From contig NC_045439.1 of NCBI RefSeq assembly GCF_002776525.5, forward strand, positions 158,036,087-158,100,086: a DNA stretch of 64,000 nucleotides, read 5' to 3'. The position numbers and the translations under genes are program-made. Within the stretch, counting starts at the first letter, position 1. Each line of letters starts with the position of its first letter. Under the pieces are notes generated by a model. That model was not told the DNA's origin. It saw only the letters and a list, made by a program, of their open reading frames with translations, and ran no database searches. The stretch comes from Piliocolobus tephrosceles (Eukaryota; Chordata; Mammalia; Primates; Cercopithecidae). Positions 23,429 to 35,159 of the stretch are shown here, one piece after another.

Positions 23429-23716
23429 TTATTTGAGACGGAGTCTGGCTCTGTCGCCCAGGCTGGAGTGCAGTGGTGTGATCTCGGCTCACTGCAACCT
23501 CCACCCCCTTAGTTGAAGTGATTTTCCTGCCTCAGCTTCCTGAGTAGTTGGGATTACAGGCATGTGCCAGCATGCCCGGCTAATTTTTGTATTTTTAGTA
23601 GAGACAGGATTTCACCATGTTGGTCAGGTTGGTCTCAACCTCCTGACCTCAAGTGATCCACCCTCCTTGGCCTCCCAAAGTCCTGGGATTACAGGTGTGA
23701 GCCACCACAGCCAGCC
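23429..23716 (-). mobile_element. AluS-like, antisense
   Basis: TTTGAGACGGAGTCTGGC to CACCACAGCCAGCC. The T-tail has decayed to TTATTTATGTATTTATTT. No confident target-site duplication. Confidence 0.9.
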
Positions 23717-23940
23717 ATGTAAAGTTTAATATTTAAGTTATGGGATATAAGGAGAAGAATAAACATTAATCAAGGACTTTATCTTCTGTCTTGGGAAAGA
23801 AGTTAGTGTGTTTTTTGTTGTACATAGGATAGTTGTATCATGTACAACTTGCTAGGGGGAGCTATAATCTCCTTATTGTTATTTGGAGATTAAGTATGGT
23901 ATAAGGAGATGTGTAGGGAGGTCAAGTTGACAAGGGGTGG
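23717..23940. other. Short unassigned stretch
   Basis: Nothing recognised between the Alu and the ERVL-like LTR. Confidence 0.35.
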
Positions 23941-23943
23941 ACT

Positions 23944-24549
23944 TGTGATGGTTAATTTAGGTATCAAGTTAATGGGATTAAGGGATACCCAAGTAGCTAC
24001 TAGATACTCAGGTAGCTGGTGAAGCATTGTTTCTGGGTGTGGCTGTGAGGGTATTTCCAGAAGAGGTTGGCATTTGAATCAGTGGACTGAGTAAGGGAAA
24101 TGTGCTCTCATTCAATGTGAGTCAACATTGTACAATTGGCTACAGGCTGAGATACAACAAAAAGGCAGAGGAAAGGCAAATTTGCTCTTTTCTGTAGCTG
24201 GGGTACCCTTCTTCTTCTGCCCTTGGACATCAGGACTCCAGCCTCTCCTGCCTTTGGAGTCTGTGACTTATACCAGTGGCCCCAAGTTCTCAGGCCTTTG
24301 GCCATGGACTGTGAGGTGAACCTTTAGCTTCCCTGGTTCTGAGGGTTTTGGACTAGACTGAACCACATATTGATTTCCCTGGTACTCCAGCCTGCAGGAG
24401 GTTTGTTGTGGGATGGGACTTCTTAGCCTCTATAATCATGTGGGCCAATTCCCCTAATAAATTTCTTTCTATCTATCTATCTAGCTAGCTAGCTATCACC
24501 TATCTATTCATACTACTGGTCCTATCTCCACAGAATCTTGACTAATATA
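23944..24549 (+). mobile_element. ERVL-class LTR (MLT2-like), sense, copy 1
   Basis: Starts TGTGATGGTTAATTTAGG and ends CTTGACTAATATA. Contains GAAGCATTGTTTCTGGGTG, GGCATTTGAATCAGTGGACT and AATAAATTTCTTTC followed by a (CTAT)n/(AGCT)n run. The same family occurs, sense, at 25792-26323 and, antisense, at 24555-25087. Family name from memory. Confidence 0.6.
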
Positions 24550-24554
24550 CCATC

Positions 24555-25087
24555 TGCATTAGGGTTCTCTCGAGGGACAGAACTAATAATTATATATGTA
24601 TAATTATATATAATATATAATTATATATATAGTTGTGTATATATAATATATACACATATAATATATATGTGTATATATGTGTGTATATGTGTGTGTGTAT
24701 ATATATATATAAAGGGAAGTTTATTAAGTATTAATTCACATGATCACAAGTCCCACAATAGGTCATCTGTAAGCTGAGGAGCAAGGAGAGCCAGTTCGTG
24801 TCACAAAACTGAAGAACTTGGAGTCTGATGTTCAGGCACAGGAAGCATTCAGCACGGGAGAAAGATGTAGGCTGGGAGGATGTCTCTCCTTTTCACATTT
24901 TTCTGCCTGCTTTATATTCGCTGGCAGCTGATTAGATGGTGCCCACCAGATTAAGGGTGGGTCTGCCTTTCCCAACCCACTGACTCAAATGCTAATTTCC
25001 TTTGGCAGCACCCTCACAGACACACCCAGGATCAACACTTTGTATCCTTCAATCCCATCAAGCTGACACTCAGTGTTAACCATCGCA
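24555..25087 (-). mobile_element. ERVL-class LTR (MLT2-like), antisense, copy 2
   Basis: Complement layout: TGCATTAGGGTTCTCTCGAG, a TA/TG-rich stretch (24590-24710), TTTATTAAGTATTAATTCAC, GGTGGGTCTGCCTTTCCC, and GTTAACCATCGCA at the end. CCATC precedes it (24550-24554) and CCATT follows (25088-25092), a possible decayed 5-bp duplication. It stands tail-to-tail against copy 1. Confidence 0.65.
24590..24715. repeat. TA/TG-rich microsatellite inside the LTR
   Basis: Long runs of TATA and (TG)n with CACATA interruptions, growing out of the AT-rich LTR segment after GGACAGAACTAATA. Confidence 0.88.
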
Positions 25088-25322
25088 CCATTGTTGTTAT
25101 ATATTAAATTTGCATTTGCATTTAGGTGCACTTCAGGATTTTTATGGTGTTCCGTTGTTTATTCATGTACCAATAGCATGCCATTTTAATAATAGAAGAT
25201 TTATAGTATATTTTTATATCAAATAGGACTAATTTCTCTTTTGCTACTTTTTCAAGAATAACTCAGCTCTTCTCGCTTGTGTATTCTTACATGTGACCTT
25301 TATAATCAACTTGCTGAACTCT

Positions 25323-25343
25323 GCTACACACACACACACACAC
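25323..25343. repeat. (AC)n microsatellite
   Basis: About ten AC units inside the antisense L1. Confidence 0.9.
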
Positions 25344-25393
25344 GATCTTCAAACAGTTCATGGAGAGTGTGTATTATGAAAAAAACTGTGCAT

Positions 25394-25705
25394 GGCCAGG
25401 TGCGGTGGCTCAAGCCTGTAATCCCAGAACTTTGGGAGTCCGAGGCAGGCGGATCACGAGGTCAGGAGATCAAGATCATCCTGGCTAACACAGTGAAACC
25501 CCCGTCTCCACTAAAAATACAAAAAATTAGCCAGGCGTGGTGGCAGGCGTCTATAGTCCCAGCTACTAACTAGGGAGGCTGAGGTGGGAGAATGGCATGA
25601 ACCTGGGAGGCGGAGCTTGCAGTGAGCTGAGATCACGCCATTGCACTATAGCCTGGGTGACAGAGTGAGACTCCATCTCAAAAATAAAATAAAATAAAAT
25701 AAAAG
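25394..25705 (+). mobile_element. AluY-like, full-length, sense
   Basis: Starts GGCCAGGTGCGGTGGCTCAA and ends in (AAAAT)n. CTGTGCAT is duplicated at 25386-25393 and 25706-25713. It has GGCTCAAGCCTG but retains TTAGCCAGGCGTGGTGG, so it shares only part of the AluYRa pattern. Confidence 0.93.
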
Positions 25706-25791
25706 CTGTGCATAAATTTCAACCTTTTTGCACCAAAATAAACTCATACTAACTTGTTGTAACATGTCTGAACAGAACACGGCTTGAGGTA

Positions 25792-26323
25792 TGTGATGGT
25801 TGAGTGTCGAATTGAATTGAATTGAAGAATGCAAAAGTATTGTTTCTGGGTGTTTCTGGGTGTTGCCAGAAGAGATTAACATTTGAGTCAGTGGACTGGG
25901 AGAGGCAGACCCACCCGCAATCTGGGTGGGCACCATCTAGTCAGCTCCTAGCATGGGTAGAATAAAGCAGGCAGAACGTGGAGGGACTTGACTTGCTGAG
26001 TTTTCTGGTCTTCATCTTTCTCCCATGCGGGACACTTCCTGCCTTCGAACATCAGACTCCAAGTTCTTTTGACTTTTGGACTCCTGAACTTACACCAGTG
26101 CTTTTCGAGTGGCTCTCCGGCCTTCAGCCACAGACGGAAGGCTGCACTGTCGGCTTCCCTGCCTTTGAGGTTTTGAGACTCAGACTGAGTCACTACTGGC
26201 TTCCTTGTTTCTCATGTTGCAGGACTTCACCTTGTGATGCTATGAGTCAATTCTCCTTAATAAACTCCCTTTCATATATACCCATATCCTATTTGTTCTG
26301 TCCCTCTAGAGAACCCTAATACA
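25792..26323 (+). mobile_element. ERVL-class LTR (MLT2-like), sense, copy 3
   Basis: TGTGATGGTTGAGTGTC to CTCTAGAGAACCCTAATACA. Contains AACATTTGAGTCAGTGGACTG, GGCAGACCCACCC, TTCTCCTTAATAAACTCCC. The flanking 5 bases do not match, so it is either decayed or truncated. The frames at 25948-26319 are LTR-derived. Confidence 0.68.
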
Positions 26324-26339
26324 AAGCACTAATGAAAAC

Positions 26340-27390
26340 ACGACATCAGTTTGAAAAAAAGACCCTATCAGAACAAAATGAATTCTGCTAAACTCAAAGC
26401 AAGACCAAACATCAAATTTATGGTGAAGAATGGTGAAATCATTGATGCCTTACAAAAAGTTTATGGGAACAGCACTCTCAAAAAATCAGCAGTTTACAAA
26501 TGAATACATTGTGTTAAAAAGGAACAAGATGATGTTGAAGATCAAGCCTGCAGTGGTAGAAAATCTACATCAATTTGTGAGGGGAAAAAAATCATCTTGT
26601 TCAAGTCCTAATTGAAGAAGACTGGCAATCAACAGCAGAAATAGCCAACACCACAGGCATCTCAATGGTTTCATCTTATGTAATTGTGACTGAAAAACTA
26701 AAGTTGAGCAAATTTTCCCCTTGGTGGGTCCCAAAACTGTTGTGCCCAGATCAGATGCAGACAAGAGCAGAGCTTTCAATGGACAGTTTCAACAAGTGGA
26801 ATCAAGATCATGAAGCATTTCTTAAAAGAATTGCAGGAGGAGATGGAACATGGCTTTACTAGCATGACCCGAATACAAAGCCACAATCAAAGCAATGGCT
26901 TCCAAGAGATTTTTGCTTGTTGACTTTCTGGAGGGCCAAATACTGATGACATCTGCTTATAATGAGAGTGTTCTAAGAAAGCTAACCAAAGCTACAGCAG
27001 AAAAATGCCCAGGAAACTTCGCCACCACCACAATATTGCTGCTCATTCCTCTCATCAAACAGGAGAAATTATGTGAGTTTCAATGGAAAATCATTAGGCA
27101 TCCTGCTTACAGTCCTGATTTGGCTTTTTCTGACTTCTTTTTGTTTCCTGATCTTGAAAAATCATTAAAGGGAACCAAGTTTTCTTCAGTTAATGTAAAA
27201 AACACTTCATTGACATGGTGAATTCTCAGAAACCTCACTTGTTTAAGGATGAATTAAATGACTGGCATCACCACTTAACAAAAGTGTCTTAAACTTGATG
27301 TAGCTTATGTTGAGAAATAAAGTTTATACTTTTTATTTTTATCTTTTAATTCCATTTTGCTGCAAACTTTTTAAAGTCCCCTCATATACA
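26340..27390 (+). pseudogene. Mariner transposase relic (Hsmar2-like)
   Basis: A dead Tc1/mariner cut-and-paste transposon. The helix-turn-helix part (26380-26620) is followed by the WVP linker (WVPKLL, near 26723), the first catalytic motif GGDGTWLY, and QSKQWLP near 26890. Then come DFLEGQ, the second catalytic region, and HPAYSPDLAFSDFFLFP near 27100, which holds the third Asp. A stop codon follows WLY and several frameshifts separate the pieces. At 27029-27031 the codon where the second Asp is expected reads CAC (His). The right end reads CAAACTTTTTAAAGTCCCC at 27364-27382, like the Hsmar2 inverted repeat. I did not find the left inverted repeat. Confidence 0.8.
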
Positions 27391-28639
27391 TATCACATTA
27401 AATTTTAGAAATTTCCTTAGTGTTGACATCTTTACGGTTCTGTGTTTTCTTATTTAACAACCTAATATGCATTTATATATTTGTTCAAGTTAACCTTTGT
27501 GTCCGTTAGGAGATCGCTTTTGTAAAAATAGGTTTCCTCATTTAGGTTTTGCTGTTTTTTTAGAAAGATACTCCCTACTGTTTTACCTTATTATAATATA
27601 GCAAAAAATGTATTGTCTTCTATTATATCTTCTAGCTGATTATTTGTATATATAAAGTCCAGTATAAGCTCCATTTTCGAACTCTTCATGGCTGACAAAT
27701 AGAAATATAATGTTTGTATTTTTGTATGTAGAAATGTATTTGTTCTAATAATTTATTTTTAGCTTATTATGGATTTTCTATATGCACAATTCTATCATTT
27801 GCAGGTGATGGCAGTTTCAGTTGCTCTTTTTCAATTCCTCTTTATTATTTTTTTGCCTGGACATAATGTGCTGGTTGGGACCATCAGTGTGAACAAGAAT
27901 CTCTACCTCATTCCAGATACCAGAGTGAGAACTTCAACATTTCTTCATGGAATATGTTTGCTGATGCTTTCTTTGTATCTATTAAAACAATCAATGGTGA
28001 TAAAATGCATTGATTGGCTTTCCGATGTAAGACCATCTTTGCAATCCTGATAAAACGTATTTGTTCATTATTTGTAATGATACTTTTTACATATTGGTGA
28101 ATTTATGTTTCTAATATTTTAAATAATATTTTAATTGTATACATAAGTGAATTGGCCTTTCATAATTTTTCTTAATCCAACCTTGGTATCTGGATTTTGC
28201 TGGCCTGATAAAATTCTTTGGAGAGTATCATTTCTTTTATACTCTTAAATAGTTTCTATATGATTGATATTTTTAAAAAATAACTACTTGGTAACACTCT
28301 GGGTGAAACCATTCAGGTCTGCACTGTTTTCACTGGAAGGTTAATAAATCTACATGTAAGTTTTTGCTGTGTTTCATGTGTTTATCTTGTTTCAAGTATG
28401 GTAGGTTGTATTTTTCTAGAAAGTTATCCATTTTATTTAATTTGCCTTTTTAGGGTACAGCAAATTCTTACTTTCTTTTTTTTAGTTCTTTTTCTAGTCT
28501 TTCTTTTTTTGAAATCAGTTTTATCAAGGACTTATTAATTTTGTGAGTTTTCTCAAAGTACAAGACAATTGTGTATTATATGTTTAGTTTCTATTTGGTT
28601 AATTTGTTCTTTTACTTGTAATTTCCCTTTTCTCCATTG

Positions 28640-30730
28640 TATATGAAAAAAATGGAAAGATATACCATGCTTATAGATTGGAGACAATACTGCAATGCCA
28701 TCCCAATCAAAACTCCAGCAGATTTCTTTATTTTGTGAAATTTGATGAGCTGATTATATACTTTATGTGATGTGTATGAACAAAGCAAGAGAAATGACCA
28801 CACTGGGGAAAAATATTTGCCTTTATATAGCAGACAAGTACTTTGTTTTCTTAATCATTTCAAATCAATAAGAAAAAGACCAACAAACCAATATTAAAAC
28901 ATGCAAAGGACTTGAATAGTCAGATCACAGATGAGAAGAATTAAATGAGTCTTAAACATAGGAATGATGTTCGAAATCATTTAAAATATTTAAACTGAAA
29001 ATTAATGAAGTAAACATATACAGATTACAACAAAAATTGACATACCCATAACCATGAAGAAAATTTTAGTATTAAAGAAGCCAATCAGGCCAAAAGTTAG
29101 TAAAGATAAAGAACATTCGAATAGCATAATTAGCAAGCTTGAATTAATGAATATATATTGTAGGAGTTTGTACCCAATTAGGTATTATATAAACTTTTTA
29201 GCAACATTGGAAAGTACTAGGCCACAAAGCCAACCCCAATGAATACCAAATAATCAATTTCATATACATAAGATGATAGTCTCTAATAACTATTCAAAGA
29301 TGAAAATCAATGCCAAAATATAGCCAAAAAGCCATATTCCTTTGGAAATTAAAAATACTCTGCTAAATAATTCAAGAGGTATAGAAATTACAACTAAAAT
29401 CATGAAATATTTATAAGTGAATGATAAAGAGTGACCGCATATCAATACATGAGTGATGCTGCTAAAATGGTAATTAGAGGAAAATTTTGAACTTCAAGGG
29501 CATCCATTAGAAAAGAAAAAAGATTGGGCTTTATTGAACTAAGTTTGCAAATCAAAATACTATAAAAAGAAGTAATCCCAATGAAAGCAGAGCAAAGTAA
29601 ATAAAGCAGAAACAAACATGTATCAAAGAAAGATGAAGTAAAGAAACCATATGATAGTCAACCCAGGAGCTATTTCCTCAAAAAGGGCCAGATGTAAAGT
29701 ATACATCTGTCAAGACCAAACAAGTGAAAGAAAGTACCAGTAAATAATAGTAGACGGACTATATCATCAGATACAGTCATAATTTTAAAATTATAAAAGA
29801 AAACCTTGACAGAACAGCTTGTCATTACAGAAAAATTAAACGAAATATATAATTTTCTAAAGTATATGTAAGTACCAAACTTGCCACCTAAAAGAAAAAA
29901 AGAAGACATCTGAGTAGTCCCATTAGCATTACAGAAATTACAATTCAAAACCTCTCTCATATTCTCCTTCAAACTGTACCAGGCTTATGGTGTTTCAAGT
30001 GGGCTTTAGAAAACTTTCAAATAACAAATACTAATGACTTCAATTTCATTGCTGCATAGAATACATAGAGAAGGAAAAATAATCAGCTTAAATCATGAGG
30101 CTAACATAAGCTTCATGCCCAAACCTGAGAAAGATAGAATACTAATTTTAATTAAATACAGTAATGCGGGAGAAAAAAAAATCACAAATATGTTAATACA
30201 GGATACACTTCAGAAATGGTTGAACCTGAGAAGATTTTTCAGTGGAACTTGTAACACTAAAATATGACAAGAAAATGTGTGATTATTTCAAGTTCTTGAA
30301 AATGTTCAATAAAAAGCCATTTATGATCAAATATTTATAATAGAGATTTTCATCATGATTATATTATGTATTGAAATCAATATATAATAAAAATCACAAC
30401 AAATATACTTAATGGTTACATTTCAGAAGCATTTTCTTTATATTCAGGACAAAACAAGAATATCTGCTATGTTCATTTTCTTTCAACAATATCCTAGAGA
30501 TCTTACCAAATGCAATAAGAAAAGAAAAAGTGGATTTAAAAATAAACAAAACATTTGCTATTTATAGACAAGTTTATTTTTTTTAATGTAAAAACCCAAA
30601 AGAATCTGAAGACAACACATTTAGAACTATTAATTGAGTTTGGGTTATCAGTTGCTGGATTCAAGCTCAACATATAAAATTCAACAGTGTTTCAACACAT
30701 CACCAGCAATTAGTAATTTAATCTTTATTC
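28640..30730 (+). mobile_element. L1M ORF2/3' fragments, sense, strongly decayed
   Basis: GAAAGATATACCATGCTTAT, CAATGCCATCCCAATCAAAA, and AATCAATAAGAAAAAGACC fit L1 ORF2 3' sequence. AGAGGAAAATTTTGAACTTC and CATCCATTAGAAAAGAAAAA fit an upstream ORF2 part, and AACTATTAATTGAGTTTGG another. The order suggests at least two overlapping old copies. Confidence 0.55.
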
Positions 30731-30759
30731 ATTCATTTTCTAATGACCTTCCCTTCTTT

Positions 30760-32050
30760 ATGTGATCAGAGTTCTCACGTATGTCATTTTTCTTCTTGCT
30801 GAAAAATGTATTTTAACATTTCTTGCAAGGCAGGTCCACTGGTGACAAATTCCCTCAATTTTTGTTTGTCTGAGAAAGTCTTTATTTCGCCTTCATTTAT
30901 AAATAATAAGTTCACTGGGGAAAAATTCTAGGTTGGTGGGGTTTTTTTTCTTTAAACATTTTAAGTATTTTACTTCAGTCTCTTCTCACTTGCATGTTTT
31001 CTGAGTCACGTCTGATGTAATTCTTACCCTTGTTGATTCATAGGTGTTTGTTGTTGTGTTTTGTCCTCTGACTTCTTTTCAGGACTTCCTCTTTCTCTTT
31101 AGTTTTCTGCCATTTGAAAATGATATGCCTAATATCAGTTTTTTGGTATTTATCCTGCTTGATGTTCTCTGAACTTTTTGGATCTATGGTTTAGTGTCTA
31201 TTTTTAGTTTTGGAATATTCTCAGTCATTACTACTTCAAATATTCTCTTTCTTCTCTGTCTGGTGATGTTTCTCCTTTTGTAATTGTTTAATGGTTTTTG
31301 GATATTTTGTTCTATCTTTTTCCGTGGTTTTCTTTGCATTTTAGTTCAGGAAGCTTATTTTAGCATTTCCTCTAATTCACTGGTTCTGTTCTTGGCAATT
31401 TCCACTCTATTGATAAGCCTGTCAAGGACATACTTCATCTCTGTTAGAGTTTTTAACTCCTAGATTTATTTTTGATTCATGGAGTTTCCATATTTCTGAT
31501 TATATCAGTCATCTGTTCTTGCATGTGGCTACTTTTTCCCATTAGAGCCATCACATTTTAATCACAGTTGTTTAAATTTCTGGTCTGATAATTCCAAATT
31601 CCCTGCCATATCTTGAGTCTGGTTCTGATACTTTCTCTATCTTTTCAAACTATATTTTCTTTCTCTTTTCATGTGCCACATAATTTTTTTCGTTTAGAGC
31701 CAGACATCATGTAGTAGGTAAAAAGAACTGAGGTAAACAGGCCTTTGTGTGAGGTTTATGTTTATCTGGTTAGGGGTTAGGCTATGTTTATAAAATGCTA
31801 TAGCTGTAGAACCTAGCAGAACCCCTGGAGGTAAAACTCATGAAAATATGAGTTTCCTTCCTCCAAGACTGGGCTTCCCTTGAGTTTTTACCTCTCAAGT
31901 TTGCCCATAGCAACTTTAACTCTGAGACTGTCCTCTAGCAACTCATCAATGACAGTTTAGTTTTCCTACCCTGGTACTGGCTGTAGTGGTGGTTTCTGCT
32001 CCAGGGTTTTTGCTTTTAGGCTATACGTGGACTGAAAGTGAAGGGGTGGA
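30760..32050 (-). mobile_element. L1M 5' region, antisense (tentative)
   Basis: TTTTTGTTTGTCTGAGAAAG, TTGATGTTCTCTGAAC, TCTGGTCTGATAATTCCAAA, TCTTGAGTCTGGTTCTGAT and GAGCCAGACATCATG occur in a fixed order also seen at 40560-41530 and partly at 8470. I take it as the complement of an old L1 5' UTR/ORF1 region. Confidence 0.55.
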
Positions 32051-33835
32051 AAAGGATATTATATGCAAGGAGTAATCAAAAGAGAGCAGGAGTGGCTATA
32101 TTTATAGCAGAAAAAGTAGACTAAGTTAAAAACTATTATATAAGACCAAAAAGGTCATTACATAATGATAAGGTGGTCAATTCATGAAGAGGATATAGTA
32201 ATTGTAAACGTCTCTTTACCCAACATTGGAGCACCTAAATATGTAAAACAAATATTAACAGAATTAAAGGGAAATACAGATAGCAATACAACAATACAGA
32301 TCACAATGTCCCTGCTTTCAACAATGATCATCAAGACAAGAAACAGTAGACTTAAAACAACATTATGGACTACATTTACCTGACAGACATATACAGAATA
32401 TTGTATTATATTTAAAAGCAGCAGAAATACACATTGTTTTCAAGCACACAGAAAATTCTCCAGGATGGTTGACATGTTATGCCACAAAACAAGTCTTAAC
32501 AAATATAAGAAAGCTGTAATTATAGCAAGTATCCTTTCTGACCACAGTGGTATAAAACTAGAAATCAATAACAGGAGGAAAATTGGAAAATTCACATTTG
32601 TATCAAAGTGAAATAACATATTTCTGAACAAAATTAAACAAAAACTTCTGGTAAAAAAAAAATCTAAAAAGAAATAAAAAAGATCTTGAGACAAACTAAA
32701 ATGGAAACACAACAAATCAAAACTTAAAACATGTGCCAAAGGCAGTCTGAAAGGGAAGTATGTAACGATAAACAACTACATTATGAAAAAGAAAAATATG
32801 TAACAAACAATCTACACTTTAAGCAAATAGAAAAAGGAGAACAAACTAAACCCAAAAAGTTAGCAGAAGGAAGATAATAAAATTCAGAGCAGAAATAAAT
32901 GAAATTGAGTAAAAACTAATGGAAGGGATTAATGAAACTAAGACTTATTTTTAAAAAAATAAACAGAGCCAACAAACCTTTAGTTATATTAACTAAGAAC
33001 AAAATGAAGAAGGAACAAATAAATAAAATTATAAAATAAAGAGGAAACATTAGAACTGATACCACAGAAATATAAAGGATCATAAGAGTCTACTATGAAC
33101 AATTACATGCCAACAAATTAAATAGGCTGGAAGAAATGGATAATTTCTAGAAACAAACAACCTTACCAAGACTGAATTATGAGGAAATATAAAATCTGAA
33201 CAGACAAATAATGAGTAAGGAGATTCAATTTGCAATGAAAATCCTCCCCAGAAAGAATGGGACTGGATGGCTCCACTGGTGAATTCTCTAAACATTTAAA
33301 AAATTAGTGCTAATCCTCAAACTCTTCCAAAAACTGAAGAGGAGAGAACACTGTCAAACTTATTTTAAGTCCAGCATTTCCCCAATGCTAAAGCCAGACA
33401 AGTCCACCAAGAAAAAAAAAAAAAAATTAGACCAATATCCCCGATGGACATAGTTGCAAATATTTTCAACAAAACATTAGCAAACCAAATTCAAAAAAGT
33501 CAAATGCCATGGCCAAGTGGGATTTATCTCAGGAATGCAAGGATGTTTCAACATATGAAAATCAATAAAAGTAATAAAAGTAATACATTACATTAACAGA
33601 ATAAAGAATAAAAGGCACAGTAATCTCAATAGATACAGAAAAAGCATTTGACAAAACTTAACATTCCTTCGTGTGTACCTCAACATAATAAAGTTTTTAT
33701 ATGACGAACCCACAGCTAGTATCATACTCAATGGTGATCAAGAACAAGACAATGATATCTACTTTTGCTACTTCTATTGAATATAGTATTGGAAGTCTTA
33801 GCTGGAGCAATTGGGTAAAACAAAGAAGAAAGTGT

Positions 33836-33895
33836 AGGAAGGAAGAAGTTAAATTGTGTTTGAAGGAAGGAAGAAGTTAAATTGTCTGTGTTTGA
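33836..33895. repeat. Tandem duplication of about 28-32 bp
   Basis: AGGAAGGAAGAAGTTAAATT plus TGTGTTTGA is followed at once by the same text with CTG inserted (TGTCTGTGTTTGA). It lies in L1 ORF2, where the ancestor has one copy. Confidence 0.88.
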
Positions 33896-34386
33896 AGATG
33901 ACATAGTCTTGCTTATAGAAAACCCTAAAGGCTCCATTAGAAAAACTCTTAAAACTAATAAAAATGTAGTAAATTTGCAAGAAACAAAATCACCATGCAA
34001 AAAGCAGTAGTAGTACTCCTAACAACAGACTATACAGAAAAGAAAACAAAGAAAATAATCCCGTTTACAATAGCATCAAAAAATACTTAGTGATGAATTT
34101 ATTCAAGGAGGTGAGAGCTCTCTATATGGAAAACTATAAAACATTGACTGAAGAAGACACAAATAAATGAAAAGAAATCCTATATTCATGGAGTAGAAAG
34201 CTTAATATTGTTAAAATATCAATAATACCCAAAACTATGTACATATTCAGTGCAATCCCTATCGAAACTTCAATGACATTTTTCACAGAAATAGAGAGAC
34301 AATTCTAAAATTCAGATGGAATCACAAAAGACTTTATATAGCCCAGGTAAGAAAAATAAGCTGGAGGCATCACACTACTCAATTTC

Positions 34387-34738
34387 TTTTTTTAAAATTA
34401 TACTTTATGTTCTAGGGTACATGTGCACAACGTGCAGGTTTGTTACATATGTATACATGTGCCATGTTGGTGTGCTGCATCCATTAACTTGTCATTTACA
34501 TTAGGTATATCTCCTAATGCTATCCCTTCCCTGTCCCCCCACCCCACAACAGGCCCCAGTGTAGAAAGCTGAAACTGGATCCCTTCCTTACAGCTTATAC
34601 AAAAATTAATTCAAGATGGATTAGAGACTTAAATGTTAGACCTAAAACCGTAAAAACTCTAGAAGAAAACCTAGGCAATACCATTCAGGACATAGGCATG
34701 GGCAAGGACTTCATGTCTAAAACACCAAAAGCAATGGC
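34387..34738 (-). mobile_element. L1PA insertion with 5' inversion (twin priming)
   Basis: The first part, 34387 to about 34563, is the complement of an L1 3' end: TTCTAGGGTACATGTGCACA, GTTTGTTACATATGTATACA, ACCCCACAACAGGCCCCAG. The second part, to 34738, is ORF2 in the opposite (sense) direction: GCTGAAACTGGATCCC, GTTAGACCTAAAACC, CATGGGCAAGGACTTCATG. The whole is bounded by a perfect 15-bp duplication ACACTACTCAATTTC at 34372-34386 and 34739-34753. That is the signature of one 352-bp twin-primed insertion. Confidence 0.93.
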
Positions 34739-35159
34739 ACACTACTCAATTTCAAAATACTTTCAAAACTATAGTAATTAAAGCAGTATGGCACTGGCAT
34801 AAAAACAGACATATAGAACAATGAAGAATAACAGATATCCCAGAAATTAATTCATACATTTATGATCAATTGATGTTCAACAGAGGTGTCAAGAACATAC
34901 AGTTGGAAAGAATGGCCTTTTCAATAAAAGATGTTGAGAAAACTGAATAATCACATGCAGAAGAATATCATTGGATTCTTATCTCATACTGTATATACGA
35001 ATCAACTAAAAATTGATTAAAGACTTAAAGACCTGAAACTGTAAAACTACTAGAAGAAAACCTAGGGGAAAACTTCTTGAGATTGGTCTGGGCAACGATT
35101 TTTTGGATATGACCTCAAAACTACAGGCAACCCAAGCAAAAATGAGTAAGTGAGTTTCC

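Larger units (their letters stand above)
25088..28620 (-). mobile_element. L1M ORF2, antisense, broken by an Alu, an LTR and a mariner
   Basis: Segments 25088-25393, 25714-25791 and 27395-28620 read as the complement of L1 ORF2. Markers are CCGTTGTTTATTCATGTACC, CTTTATAATCAACTTGCTGA, TATGCACAATTCTATCATTTG and CTGGATTTTGCTGGCCTGAT. Insertions inside are the AluY at 25394, the LTR at 25792 and the mariner at about 26340. Frames of 60-98 codons are remnants. Confidence 0.68.
32051..35150 (+). mobile_element. L1 ORF2 (L1MA/L1PB-like), sense, interrupted by a younger L1
   Basis: Endonuclease-RT region in the sense direction: GGAGTGGCTATATTTATAGC, GAGCACCTAAATATGTAAAAC, GACCACAGTGGTATAAAACT, AGACCAATATCCCCGATGG, GTGGGATTTATCTCAGG, and AGCATTTGACAAAACTTAACA. 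The part after 34754 (GTATGGCACTGGCATAAAAA) continues the 3' half. The L1 at 34387-34738 splits it. Many stop codons. Confidence 0.82.

Noticed and set aside
24461..24502. (CTAT)n/(AGCT)n run considered as a regulatory site
   Set aside because: A simple repeat grown from the LTR's AT-rich end; no factor-site pattern beyond that.
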